A stretch of DNA of 64,000 bases. Origin: Gigaspora margarita (lineage: Eukaryota > Glomeromycota > Glomeromycetes > Diversisporales > Gigasporaceae). Where the stretch lies: positions 23,241 through 87,240 of the forward strand of contig WTPW01002076.1 of NCBI GenBank assembly GCA_009809945.1. Direction: 5' to 3'. The translations under genes were made by a program, and so were the position numbers. Below are positions 47,970 through 59,525 of this stretch, piece after piece (within the stretch, counting starts at the first letter, position 1; each line of letters begins with the position of its first letter). Under the pieces are notes generated by a model. The model had not been told where the DNA came from, made no database searches, and worked only from the letters and a program-made list of their open reading frames with translations.

Positions 47970-49296
47970 TTACAAGTAATTTCCAATTTGCAACACCATC
48001 TTTCCATTATGCCATCTAACAGCTTCCCATTTAGCAACCCTCCAATCTTCTTCACTTTTCAAATCAATAAGATCACCTACAACATTTGTGTATCGTATTT
48101 GATGGAAATCAAGGCGAATGCCGAGGGTTTTTTGTATATGATCAAAAATATCGTTTATGGTACCCTTATATGGAAAAGTTATAGTTAAGTGGCCTATGAG
48201 AATAACACAGATAATTTCAAGCTATATAGGATGTATAAAAAAAATAAACAAATAAATAAATAAATAAATAAATCAAAAATATCAAATAAGAAACAGAATT
48301 AAAAAATGCGAATGTTTATTTATTTATTATATATTTTCTTACCATCTTATTTAAAAAAAGATGTTCTGTTTTTTTGCTTGAAACATTATATTTCCACTAA
48401 AAAATTTGGTTTGGTAAATAAAAAAAAAAAAAACAAATAGGAATATTATTAAATGACATAATAGCCTACCACTCTGTTAATTTCTTTTTTTTCTGGTATG
48501 TTTTTTTTAATTGCATCAATAACCATAATCACTAATGCAGGGTTTACGAAGTCACTTAATTTTAATACTATTTTTTCTACTCTTTGCAAAGCACCTCCTT
48601 AAATGTAAATGAATTAAATTAGTCGGTCGTTGATTAAGTCATCTAACTTGCGTAAAATTGATTTTTTTTTTACTTGTTGGGTCTTTAATAAATGTTGATG
48701 CATAATATCTACAGAATCTTTTATAACCTTTATGTGAATTATGATAGTACTGAATAAAGATGTATAGATAAATTTTTTAAAATTTTATCAAGTTCAAAGC
48801 AATACATATTATCTGTTATAGAAAATGTACATATTTACCACTCTAATGAAATGTTTCTTTAAAGAGACTTCTATTTCCAATTCTTTGATACGATCCAATC
48901 CAAGAATTTCATGCAAGGGAATAACAATTTCATAATGCATATATTCCAAACCAAGACAAATGGCATTTATGTTGTACCGAAATATTAAAGAAATACGATT
49001 CCTGCGATCGACTGGGCGACAAAAAATCGACCTTCCGTTAGGAAAAAAGCGGATTTCTTTTAAATCAACTCCAATCCAGCTATTTTTTCCTTCTTTCATA
49101 TGATCTTCGTATTCTTTTGTTTTGTATTTGAAATATATAATTAAATGATGTAAAGAAGAAAAAAAAAATAAAAAAATTTTTTTAATAAGAAGTTACTAGT
49201 ATTCCATTGGGTGACTAAGTCTATGAAACGCCTCCTTTGATATTCATTCGCAAAATGTTCTTTTTCTGCCATTTCTTCAATTTCTTTAATGGCCAT
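47970..49296 (-). CDS. PB1-domain protein, 3' part of a damaged gene
   Basis: Five minus-strand exons: 49296-49197, 49113-48839, 48749-48728 (a 22-base microexon), 48597-48470, 48221-47970. They join in phase and give 258 residues from the first ATG of this frame (MAIKEIEEM). The body is predicted mixed helix and strand with no domain I recognise (for example KNSWIGVDLKEI). The last about 80 residues form a PB1 domain: ITFPYKGTINDIFDHIQ, then the acidic OPCA-type stretch GDLIDLKSEEDW. PB1 domains are protein-protein adaptors. The ATG used is probably not the original start: the coding signal continues upstream in another frame across an A9 run (49301-49309). The intron 48469-48222 is longer than usual and contains expanded TAAA repeats. 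Similarity to an intact gene would settle the exon borders. Confidence 0.6.
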
Positions 49297-49510
49297 CGTA
49301 TTTTTTTTTGTTCATGTGGGCGAAAACTTAAGTCATGTAAAAGAATTTCAACATCGATATTTAAAGTACTATGAGGAAAATCAATATTATTACTATATAA
49401 TTACTCTTCATAATGTCAGCAAATTGATTGGTTTTGTAAATGTCTTAATCATGCTCATCGAATGATCTAATGATACATGTCCTCGTTTAATATCCGGAAA
49501 TGACGTTATG
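49297..49510 (-). pseudogene. Frameshifted 5' exons of the PB1-domain gene
   Basis: Upstream of the A9 run, the frame shifted by one reads NIDVEILLHDLSFRPHEQKK directly into the run; one extra A would join it to MAIKEIEEM. A TCATAG acceptor precedes it near 49371. Further upstream, MNSYITSFPDIKRGHVSLDH..TFTKPIN looks like another exon but runs into a stop (TGA) or changes frame before any usable donor. Two disruptions in about 150 bases suggest a pseudogene or a poorly resolved assembly. Confidence 0.5.
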
Positions 49511-49764
49511 TAGGAATTCATTAATAAAGCAAAAAATTTACTTGTCTAAATTATAGTTATAATAACAGTAAATACCATAGATTCAAGGTTGTTAAATTGT
49601 GGCTGATTAGACTGGTTAGACATATAAAAAAAAGCAATTAGACATATGATGTCTAAAGCTATTTTTTTCATTAGACATAGTCTAAATAACAAATAAAAAG
49701 CTATCAAAAATTTTCAGAGACCGAAGTGGAGGTGATTGCTTACAATGATGTATATATTAAATTA

Positions 49765-50193
49765 CAGGATAGTAAATGACCTGGTCATTTGCCAATTTTT
49801 CAAATGACCTCAATTGACCTCAAAATGACCAGTCATTTGAGGTCATTCAAATTTTGGGTCATTTGGAAATGACTCGTGACCAAATGAATATGGTCATTTC
49901 CAAATGACCGGGGTCATTTGGTCATTAGGTCATTTGCATAGAGTTGACATCCTACCGATCACGAAAAACTTGTATAATGCATGTTTTAAATAATATATAT
50001 GTTCGCATCATTTCTCTATTGGATAGTATCTAGCAACGTTTCAGAACAATAATCAATTTTGATTGGCTAAAAGTTTTGGATAATCAATTAACCAGAGTTA
50101 AATGACCTTCTTAATTTGGGCCGTGAAATGACCAATGACTGGTCATTTGTCATTTGAGTCATTTGGGTCATTTAAAGTCATTCACCATCCCTG
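49765..50193. repeat. Degenerate hAT-like repeat rich in AAATGACC words
   Basis: Left end CAGGATAGTAAATGACCTGG and inverted right end CAGGGATGGTGAATGACTTT frame a field of AAATGACC and GGTCATTTG words that pair over the whole length. No convincing 8-bp duplication flanks it (TTAAATTA against TTTACAGC). About 49965-50100 looks like an unrelated insertion. Similar fields lie at 53460-53560 and 54110-54215. Confidence 0.55.
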
Positions 50194-50580
50194 TTTACAG
50201 CTATATTGTCGTTCAAACTTATTTGGAATGGCTCAAGCCATGTGATAATTAGCATCACATTGGTTTGACTTCTTAATTCCTTGTATGAAGTTTTTAACTA
50301 TATGATGTTAATTACTGCATGGTTTGGGCCATCCTAAATATTTTGGACGGCAACCATACTTATAATTTTTCCCTTGACAGTACTCCAAAGAATCCCAGGA
50401 GTAAATTCGTGCAGCAATCCGATACAAACCTTTACTGAATTTGTCGTCAAATTAATATCAGAACCTACAACTAACAGCTAGCAACTATACAAACAACTAG
50501 CAACTAAACAACTAATCGATTATTCTGGTCACGTAATACAAGTAATCGATTAGTTGCAACTATAATCGATTGGCAAAATT

Positions 50581-50772
50581 TTAACCAACTCGGAACACTA
50601 ATCCTGTATTTGTAGTTGAAATCGGAAACGTTTCAAGAAATTCAATGTTAGGAATTTGATAGGACATATCCTTCGCGGAGGGGGCATCTGTGCAATTGGG
50701 ATGGCTTATAAGAGGGGACAACGTCGTTATAATCACGTATGGAAAGATGCTATTCTGGGAATGTTCTGTCAA
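50581..50772 (-). pseudogene. Possible protein-coding fragment, unknown family
   Basis: A 63-codon minus-strand frame in a patch of higher GC than its surroundings, reading for example SHPNCTDAPSAKDMSYQIPN. Composition is protein-like (P, S, T, N with hydrophobic spacing), unlike the low-complexity frames nearby. No start context, splice partner or family was found. Confidence 0.3.
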
Positions 50773-51392
50773 GATTTACCCTAAAAATATGGAACATCGA
50801 AAATGCAATGTCGTAGGTGCGTTTTTGTTTTTTGATATACAATAAATCATCATCATTCTCTTGCAATTCATGTTCAGAAACCTTTTAATGATCCATATGA
50901 TTTTGTGGCAACACGTTGAGGATAATCATGCATACAAACGAAGACATGGACGCTGTTCAATAGAAAAAATCACGTTTTTTGATTTTTGATCACTCACAAA
51001 CAATGATCGATACAATCCGAACTAAATCGGGCTAACTCGTGTGATCGGCCGACTTATCATTGATGTTAAAACTACCGCTATTAAAAGCTAGTTTTTTTTT
51101 TTATTATCTGTTATAGGTGTATGATGGTTGATAAATATCAAAGTTAAAATGAGCACGTACGTTAATTATAGGCCAATTGCAGATCGATGTAGATCGATGT
51201 AGATCGATACGGATCATACTAATTTAATACTTTCGTGCAAGGTTATATAAAACTTTAAAAATGCAGAAATAGTTAAATAAATTAATCCGAATATGCTTTA
51301 TTTAACGGGCCAATAACCCTTTTTTAGCCTAAGTGCAGATTTCCCCTTTCTATTGAACAGCGCCCACATGTTGATTAATATTTGGGTTGGAC

Positions 51393-51614
51393 ATATGGGG
51401 TGAGTCAATAGAAATCAAGCAATAAATTATTAATAAAATAACTTAATAAAAGCTTAATCAAATTTGATAAATTTTTTTTTTTTTTTTTTAAATTAAAAAC
51501 TTATAGAATATTTTAAAAAAATTTTATCAAATTTGATTAAATTATTTTGATTTAAAGTTTTAAAAAAAATTTATTAAAAAAAATTTGCTTGATTTCTATT
51601 GACTCACCCCATAT
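51393..51614. mobile_element. Hairpin MITE, ATATGGGGTGARTC family, copy 2
   Basis: Ends ATATGGGGTGAGTCAATAGA and TCTATTGACTCACCCCATAT are perfect inverted repeats, continued by AATCAAGCAA and TTGCTTGATT. Interior AAAGCTTAATCAAATTTGAT matches copy 1 at 37353-37588. 222 bp, non-coding. Confidence 0.88.
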
Positions 51615-52019
51615 TACTTCCGGAGAAATATACATTTATGAATGCTTTCTTCATTGTAATAAATTTAAGAACCAGAAAGATTTCTGAATGTTTCGAAAAA
51701 ATAAAAACTATAGTCAATTTATACAAATTTTTGCAAAGACCTAACTATTGTAGATCTGATTATTGAAAACTTGGCCATTGAAATTGCGGGTCACATGAGA
51801 AAATGTCATTTTGTTGAAGCTGCAGTTTCTATCGCTATCGCTATGCAAACAATAAAACTGTAGTTGTTATAGTTCAATCTTGTCCGTTGACTTTTTGCTA
51901 TGGCGGTGGCACTTACTTCATGACCCGCAATTTTTGATGGTTGTGACGATTATTGAATGCAGAATAGATGAATTGCAGAAAATAATCCATTGACATTGCT
52001 TAAAGACAGTGTAAATTAA
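51615..52019. other. Unassigned spacer
   Basis: No gene or repeat recognised. A short run at about 51832-51846 contains CTATCGCTATCGCTATG. Confidence 0.4.
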
Positions 52020-52023
52020 TTAA

Positions 52024-52310
52024 GGGATAGTCCGCAGCTGAAGCGGTAAGATTTTATAATCAAAACGGCGCAGTATTACTATTAGTTTCAGGTGTAATCT
52101 CGAAAAGTCACTAGTATTAAGAAGTTATATCTATATTTCGTGATCTACTGAACCGATTTTAATGATTTTACTACTCAATGAGCTCCACAACCTTTTAATT
52201 AGAAATTTAAAAAGGTTTACTTAGTAGAAAAAACTTATATATATAAGACAGCTTTTATTTATTATAGGGTTTGTCTTTTTTTATTATCCCTTCAGAAACC
52301 GAATTCCCTC
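52024..52310. mobile_element. TTAA-flanked MITE, short relative of 24874-26334
   Basis: TTAA at 52020-52023 and 52311-52314 flank GGGATAGTCCGCAGCTGAAG at the left and, inverted, GAGGGAATTCGGTTTCTGAA at the right. The interior resembles the TTAA family near 43100-43200 (ACTGAACCGATTTTAATGAT). Confidence 0.6.
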
Positions 52311-52414
52311 TTAAATATCAAATTTACCGACAATGACATTCACACGTTACATATGTACTGTATTTATTCATAGATTCTTAAACTATATAAAAACATGATT
52401 AAATTTTTTTTTAA

Positions 52415-53399
52415 GGAATTGCTATTTCCACCATGGTATTTTGCTATTTCCACCATGGTTACACAAGATTTTCTATTTTTAGAATTAATATAATATATTA
52501 TAAAATTACATTCTAACTTTATCTTTAACCCTAACCCTAACCCTAACCCTAACCCTAAAACTAATAAGTAAGCTTTCTTTGGCTTCTAATTAAAAGTTGT
52601 AGAGCTCATTTTTCTGATTCTAATGGTAGTTAAATCATCAAAATCGGCCTGGTGGATCCCAAGATACTTGGGATCAAAGAAGAGAACATAAGGATCGGCA
52701 AATTCACTGTTACACAAACTATTCATTTTCTTTACATACGTTTTGAAACGTTTTTTTATTGTAGTGAAAAATTTTACTAAGAAACTAATAAATCTCATCT
52801 TAAGAAACTAGCATTTTTTGAGCCAAAGAACAACTTTACTTAATAGCCAAAAGTCAATTGTGATAATAAAATTCTGCGCAAATCACGATTTTTCGTTGAC
52901 GGCTTTTTTCTAACTTAGATTTGTTTTTCTTTACATACGTTTTGAAACGTTTTTTTATCGTAATGAAAAATTTTACTAAGAAAATAATAAAATACGTCTT
53001 AATAAACTAGCATTTTTTTGAGTCAAAGAATAACTTTACTTAAGAGCCCAAAGCCAATTATCATAATAAAATTCTGCGCAAATCATGATTTTTCGTTTGA
53101 CGGCCTTTTCTAGCTTTGTGTAACAGTGAATTTGCCGATCCTTATGTTCTCTTCTTTGNGTATCTTGGGATCCACCGGGCCGATTTTGATGATTTAACTA
53201 CCATTAGAATCAGGAAAATGAGCTCTACAACTTTCAATTAGATGCCAAAGAAGGTTTACTTATTAGTTTTTAGGGTTAGAGTTAGGGTTAGGATTAAAGT
53301 TAGAAGTAGAATTAGATATATTATTTTAATTCTAAAAATAGAAAATCTTGTGTAACCATGGTGGAAATAGCAAAATACCATGGTGGAAATAGCAATTCC
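52415..53399. mobile_element. One-kilobase foldback element with telomere-like repeats in its arms
   Basis: GGAATTGCTATTTCCACCAT at the left pairs with ATGGTGGAAATAGCAATTCC at the right; each end carries a doubled GCTATTTCCACCATGGT unit. The arms (about 52415-52715 and 53115-53399) match over roughly 300 bases, including TTTCTGATTCTAATGGTAGT and GGATCCCAAGATACTTGGGA. The centre holds two direct copies of TTTACATACGTTTTGAAACG (52731 and 52931). One arm contains five perfect CCCTAA units, the other a degenerate TTAGGGTTAGAGTTAGGG. One N at 53159. No coding frame. Confidence 0.85.
52529..52558 (-). repeat. Interstitial telomere-type repeat (TTAGGG)5
   Basis: Five perfect CCCTAA units in a row (TTAGGG on the minus strand), the telomere repeat of most fungi and animals, inside the left arm of the foldback element. 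The opposite arm (about 53270-53295) has only three imperfect units, so the array was probably expanded after the element formed or preserved from it. Confidence 0.85.
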
Positions 53400-53459
53400 C
53401 TTTTTTTATTGAATAAATAAAAAAACTCAATACAAAATCATTTTAAATATATAATTTAG

Positions 53460-54215
53460 CAGTGATGGTAAATGACCTGAAATGACCCAAATGATAGATG
53501 ACTAGTCATTGGGTCATTTCGAGGCTCAAATGACCTAGAAGGTCATATATTAGTTAATATTCTAATGCACTTTAGACAATCAGAATTGGCCGCCAAACAA
53601 AATTAAAACATAATCAATAATTGTAGCTATAAGTCAATTAATATTTATGTCTTAAATAAAGTTGTTCGAAATAATAAATTGCATATTTCGAACACTTTAC
53701 TTAAGACATAAATATTAATTGACTTAGTAAAATTTGGGACTTTAATCTATAACTAAGATTATCAATAAGGAAAGTAATAAAGTTTGATAACTTTTTATAC
53801 GAGCAATTCGACCAATAAAATTATTTTATATGCCAATGAACTAAATGAACTTAATAACCAAAATGCTCTTGTCATGATTTAATAGCTTGGAGTTATTTAA
53901 ATTTCGATCAAACGATCGAGTTATTTACCATTCCTAGGTGGGACCGTGCATATAAACTTTTATTGGGTTTTGGGCCCGAGTCTACAATTACCTAGCTCAA
54001 CCCAGCTTACTTCGAAACCTAAACGTTTGCATTATCGTTATGCAGTTAAAGTTGATCAATCTATGTAAAAATATTTAATATGGGATACAAACTCTATATG
54101 CACGATGGCCTAATGCCCTCAAATGACCTCGGTCATTTCTAAATGACCATAGTCATTTGGTCACGAGTCATTTCTGACCGTTAATGACCGGTCATTTCAG
54201 GGTCATACTGGCGAA
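53460..54215. repeat. Degenerate AAATGACC repeat pair with an AT-rich centre
   Basis: CAGTGATGGTAAATGACC opens the segment and inverse-type words (GGTCATTTC, AAATGACCGG) end it near 54200; TTATTTACCATTCCTAG near 53920 is another candidate end. The middle includes an inverted pair around CTTAAATAAAGT and ACTTTACTTAAGACAT at about 53650-53715. It looks like the same hAT-like family as 49765-50193, probably two overlapping copies. Confidence 0.45.
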
Positions 54216-54710
54216 AAAGTATAATTTGTTAGTTGTAAGTCACGCTCTTACGATGTTAAAAATTTCACACAAATGGATAACAACTCACCCCGTGGTATTA
54301 TTTTTTTTTATTTTTATTTATTTTTTTATTTTTTACCTTTTATTTTTATTTTATTTTATTTAAAATATAAAAATAAGAATTACTGCGTTTAACCAAAAGA
54401 AAATTCCCGGTTACATAGATAAGTATTTTTTTATGTTGATTTTGCATAGTCTTTTTTTTTTTTACTCATCATTTTTTTTCTTCTTTATGGTATTGTCTCG
54501 TCGTTGGTGTCGTAATTGTCATCATTTCGTTCTTACTGGGCTGTATCGTAGTGTAATTGCCGTCGTTTATTATGTTCAGTTTTGTCGGTGTCTTGTCGTT
54601 TATGTACATTTTTGCAGGTGACACATCGTTGTTTGTTGATGCTTTCGATTTTCTCATGTCGTTTTGCTAGTGACATTGTTTATCATTACGTATGTTTTTT
54701 TTCAAATTAG

Positions 54711-54946
54711 GAAGCCGATACTGATATTGTACCAATTATTTCACAAGAAAAATTGGAATCATCGAATAAAAAACCAAAGACACAAAGCTCAAATAAACAA
54801 AAGACTACCGAGGATACCAAAGCGAACGAAAATTTTTTTTATACGAAACTACTGATTGTAATAATATAGATTCGCTTGTTGAGGGAGCTATGGGTACTTT
54901 AGCAAATGTGCAATTGAGAGGACTTATTACGGATTATATATTTTAG
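54711..54946 (+). pseudogene. Terminal exon of an unknown gene with one frameshift
   Basis: An AAATTAG acceptor at 54704-54710 is followed by an open frame, EADTDIVPIISQEKLE..., then a lysine/serine/threonine-rich tract. It is interrupted by a stop right after a T8 run (54834-54841); a one-base shift at the run continues as DCNNIDSLVEGAMGTL..LRGLITDYIF and ends at TAG 54944-54946. The upstream exon is not recognisable in the T/G-rich stretch 54480-54660. Function unknown. Confidence 0.45.
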
Positions 54947-56596
54947 AATTGGTTCGTGAATTGTATGCAAACATTTGATTTTTTTTAATAAATAATTCAA
55001 TAAATAATAAATAATTTTTAAGTAATTGTAAATAAATTTAAATAATGGCAAATAAATATTTAAATAGTTTAAATAAATTTTTTTAATAATTAAATTTTCT
55101 ATTTTTTATTTCAATTACTTATCACGCATATACATTGTTATACAAAATTTTTATGCCGAAGAAATACTATATAAATATATATTTTATTAATTTAATATTT
55201 ACAAAAGTTTCGTCTATACATATTTAATATTCCAATTCCATACATTCGATGCCTCTCCTTTAATTTACATTTCAGCTTAACCTTTCTCAACGTGCAAGAT
55301 CAAGACAAATTAATACACATCATTCTGGTTATATTGACATTTTGAGTCATTAGTAAAAAAAAATATCGATACGTTATACCAACATTTTATATTAAATTTT
55401 TGAAAAAAATGCTGATATAGAAAAATTTTACTATGAAGTCGTTATATCCAAATATCAGTATAATCAGAGTGATGTGTAATCAAGAAAAAAAAACTCCAGT
55501 ACTTAATATTTACAGATTCAATATTTTATACATTCATCCATTACCAGAATTATGTGTGCTTATTGATTGTCTACTAAGTACAGATCTCAACCTTTTTGTT
55601 AAAGTACACCCTATACAAAGTTGAAATAGAGTGCTTCTCATTTAACTTCTGAATTATTTCGCGCTTTACTGAATTACTTTGATGGTTTATAAAATATGCA
55701 ACGAACATTTTGTCTTACCCTTTCGGAATTCGTATTTGGTACCTGGAATTCGAATTTGTGACTACTTTTATAGTTCGGATAGGTGAGATTTTCCGGTCAT
55801 GTGATGTCGGAAAATTTTTTATTATTTGTTTAGGTTAGCTAGGATCTAAGGGTTAGAGGAGCTTTAATACAGTAATAGTACAGTAATTTCGCTCAAAAAA
55901 AAACTTTTTGTTAAAGCACTAAAGATGATTTTTTGAGAAATAAGTGATTTTTTAAAATCTTATCTACATTCTGGTACATTTACTTTAATAGAACTTTCTT
56001 ATAATAAGATGATCTGCAAAAATTAATAAAGTTCACTATGCTTACATAGGGCCCTAAATAATACTAATAGAGGTTATATTGGCTCTAATATAAAATTTTT
56101 ACAAATTTTATTCAAAATCTGCAACACTAAACCTTATTTGACCAATCAGAGTTGCAGAAAAGTGGATAATGCAGCAATATAACTTCTACTTGCATTGTTT
56201 GGAGTCTTGCTTACATGTTTGGATTTATATAAGGTTGATCCAGAATAGTTAAAATTTGCACTTTTAATTGGCTATTTTCTTTTCAAAAATTTGTATTGTT
56301 TGCAAAAATATGATTATAATTAGTATATATTTATGCAAATAATAAAAATAAATATATTTTGCTAATACAATATATATAGTACTTTTACTTTTTGCAATAT
56401 TTTTGCTTTAATATACGCAAGTACTATTATTTTTGTAGTTACTTGAAATATAGCTTTTTATAAAGTATTAATAATAATTTAATAATAATTAAATTCTTGT
56501 TAAACTAGGACCAAGTATTAAAAAAATCAAAAAATATATAGCAATATATATTAACAAAATTTTTAAGCTAATCTATAGGAGAAATATCAATAAAAA
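54947..56596. other. Intergenic DNA, no supported gene
   Basis: AT-rich. TAAATAATTTAAATAA-like simple sequence lies at 54985-55085. A small open frame at 55433-55623 has no family resemblance. Nothing else recognised. Confidence 0.45.
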
Positions 56597-56790
56597 AATA
56601 ATAAATCATTGTTAGTAGCTTTTTTTAAAATTTTAAATTAAAGTATTTTAATAACTACTAAATCAAATTTAATAAAAATTTTGTTTTAATTCTATAACTA
56701 TATAAAATTAAAATAAAAAATTTTATTAAATTTGGTTAAGTATTGTTAAGATATTTTATTTTAATTAAAAAAACTTTAAAATTTTATTAA
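56597..56790. mobile_element. Hairpin MITE related to the LINE target site
   Basis: TTAAATTAAAGTATTTTAA at the left pairs with the right-hand AAGATATTTTATTTTAATT, and the centre TTTTAATTCTATAACTATAT matches the loop in which the LINE at 3245-11045 landed. Approximate borders. Confidence 0.55.
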
Positions 56791-58244
56791 TATTCCCTAT
56801 ATATCAATATATATAGTCGTCTCTCTCTATAGTCACCCCTTTAGAATACAGAAAAGCATGATTGTATAGAGGTGTGATTAATATAAAGATAACCTCTATA
56901 TAGTTACAATTGTATTTTTTAACAAAAGGTGACTATATAGAGGTTTTTTTTAGTAAAGTATATTAATAAAATATAATACAATAAAACAATTATAAAAAAA
57001 TTTATTAATTTCTATAAATTATATAATAATTTACTTTTATCATTATAGTAATATTTATTGTATGCTATCGAATAGATTCCATATGATATACATATATAAT
57101 ATCAAAAGTTGTTTTGTATTATTTTTTGTCCTGGTTGCCATCTAATATAGTATTACATTATAAATACTGACTTGTTAGTAAGGCATGGTTGGGTCTGAAT
57201 ATTCATTGAATTTAATCTGATTTTTGAGTTGGCAAATTATTGTGTATTCAAATTAAAGTGCCCAGATTTATACAATTTCAGGAATTTATCATTGTTTAAA
57301 CAATAAAAACCCAAAAATAGCATAAATCTGGGCACTCTAATTTATATATTTGGGATACTTAAGACAATTATTTAGTGAATCAGGCTTCTAAAGATAAGAA
57401 TTGCATAACAAAATTGATCCAAATAAATGAATGCTATATTGTGTAAATTTTTAGACATATTAAAGTCAGGCGACTATTCCAAACTCGGGTTACATAGTTC
57501 ATACAATATATATTATTTTATTTAATTCATTAATTTAAACAAACAATAAGCTATTGTTTGTGAATACAATTGTATAACTCAGGTTTGGAGTGATCGCTCT
57601 GGATACCTCTATTAAAGTCTGAAATGGATCCCATTGTAAGCGATTCAAACTTCCAAAGACTACCCATAGCCATTCTTTGTTAGAAAGCTATAATTCAGAT
57701 TAGCACTTCTAATGCATATATACTTATCAACAATAGGATAAAGCAGATAACAATTCATATTGCTTTCTTAAATAAAGTTATTACTACCAACTCCAAGATA
57801 AATACTATACTATAATACCACTATTTCGATGCTTTCTAATAAATACTATATTATATTATTTTTTAAAAATTTCAGTATGAGCCAAGTATTATACCTCCTA
57901 AATTCATATTTAAGAAATCACATAGTCGCATTAGCAACAAACAAAAAAAAGAAATATGTAATTTTGCTAAAATGAACCTATTCTATAAGCAATATGAAAT
58001 TGCAAATGAATTTGCTAAATGCTATTCTGATTTGAAAATTGATAGGTCAACTGTAGGGTTTCTACAAATCCAGATCAAATCAAACTTTAGACCAGGTTTG
58101 AGTTTGATTTGATTTCAAATCAAACCCGATCTCAAACTAGCATTAAAAAAATTATTTGAGTTTGATTTGAAGCAAACTTTTTAGTTAAGTTTGAGTTTGG
58201 TTTGGGTTGAGTTTGAAGTTTGCAAACTAGTTTGAGTTTGAATA

Positions 58245-58792
58245 CTGTATATTGCCAAAAATAAGCTACCTCCAAAAATAAACTACTCTCTCTTTTGGTC
58301 AAGAAATGCAAAAATATCTTTGTTCTGAAAATAAACTAACCACAATCGATAAAAGTTGCTACATAGTAAAGTTCAAATTTTACTAAGAAATCGATTAAAG
58401 TTGCTTAAATAACTTTATTCAGAATATCAAAATACATATACCATAAAATTTACAATAAAATTGAAGAACTTTTTATTAATTGGATTTTAATATTTACGTT
58501 CAACGAAGAGATTAAAATTTTATTAACAAAATATATTTGTTGAACAAAAAATTAAAAGTCAAATAATAAAAAGTACTCATATTTTGATGAATCTTTCAAA
58601 ATATATGTAGTTTAGTCTTCCAAATAAGTTTATTTAAGCACCAATAATAGATTTACATAGTAGAATTTAGACTTTACTATATAACTACTATTGGCGATTG
58701 ACCAAAAATCGATTTTATCCAAAAATAAGTAACACCAGATTTTTGTATCCAAAATCATCCAAAAAAGGCAACTCATTTTTGGAAACATACAG
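58245..58792. mobile_element. CCGTATATTC-family MITE, long form, copy C
   Basis: Ends CTGTATATTGCCAAAAATAAG and ATTTTTGGAAACATACAG (shortened) with TA on both sides. 548 bp, about 230 longer than copies A and B; internally similar to copy D. Nested in the hAT-type element 58054-59810. Confidence 0.7.
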
Positions 58793-58804
58793 TAATATAA
58801 ATAC

Positions 58805-58964
58805 TAGGGATTGGAACTGCCTAAAATCTTTCTTAATAGCTTAATCGTTTAACCGTTTAACCGTTTAATTTGGCTGGCATTAAAATAATTCTGGCCCACA
58901 ACCAATATAAATCTGCCCGGAACTATAGAGCAATTTTTAAATGGTTAAATGGTTCCAATCCCTA
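58805..58964. mobile_element. 160-bp hAT-type MITE with exact 8-bp duplication
   Basis: Ends TAGGGATTGGAAC and GGTTCCAATCCCTA (inverted), flanked by ATAAATAC at 58797-58804 and 58965-58972. Interior contains three TAAACSGTTTAA-like words. It lies between MITE copies C and D. Confidence 0.9.
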
Positions 58965-58971
58965 ATAAATA

Positions 58972-59525
58972 CTTATATTGCTAAAAATAAGCCACTTCTG
59001 AAAATAAACTACCCTACTCTATTGGTCAAAAAACTCAAAAACATCTTTGACAAAAAAATAAGCTACTCACGATTGATAAAAATTGCTATATAGTAAAGTC
59101 CAAACTTTACTAAGCAAATCGATTAAAGTTGCTTAAGTAATCTTATTTAGAAGATCAAAATACACATTCTTTGAAATTTACAACTAAATTGGAGAACTTA
59201 TTATTAATTGGTTTTTAATTTTTATGTTCAATGAAGAGATTAAAATTTAATTAACAAAATATATTCGATGAATGTTAAAATTAAAAGTCAAATAATAAAA
59301 AGTACTCCGATTTTGATGAAACTTTTAGCATATGTGTAATTTAGTCTTCCAAACAAGTCTACTTAAGTGCTAATAATCGATTTACATAGTAAAATTTAGA
59401 CTTTACTATGTAACAACTATTGGTAACTAACCAAAAATTGGTTATACAGTATCTGAAAATAAGTTACCCAGATTTTAGTGTCCAAAATCGTCCAAAAAAG
59501 GTAGCTTATTTTTAGAAGCATATAG
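58972..59525. mobile_element. CCGTATATTC-family MITE, long form, copy D
   Basis: Ends CTTATATTGCTAAAAATAAG and GCTTATTTTTAGAAGCATATAG (shortened) with TA flanks. Closely parallels copy C in order and length (shared AGTTGCTTAART, ATTAAAAGTCAAATAATAAA, TTTAGTCTTCCAAAYAAG), so C and D arose from one long-form master or by duplication. Confidence 0.68.

Noticed and set aside
47928..48188. 86-codon plus-strand frame
   Set aside because: Antisense to the PB1 exon, which has clear domain homology on the other strand.
48193..48220. Alternative acceptor at 48194 for the last PB1 exon
   Set aside because: It would put the exon in phase 2, which does not match the preceding exon; the acceptor at 48222 joins in phase 0.
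49765..50193. hAT assignment with an 8-bp duplication
   Set aside because: Ends look hAT-like, but flanks TTAAATTA and TTTACAGC do not match, so only a repeat is claimed.
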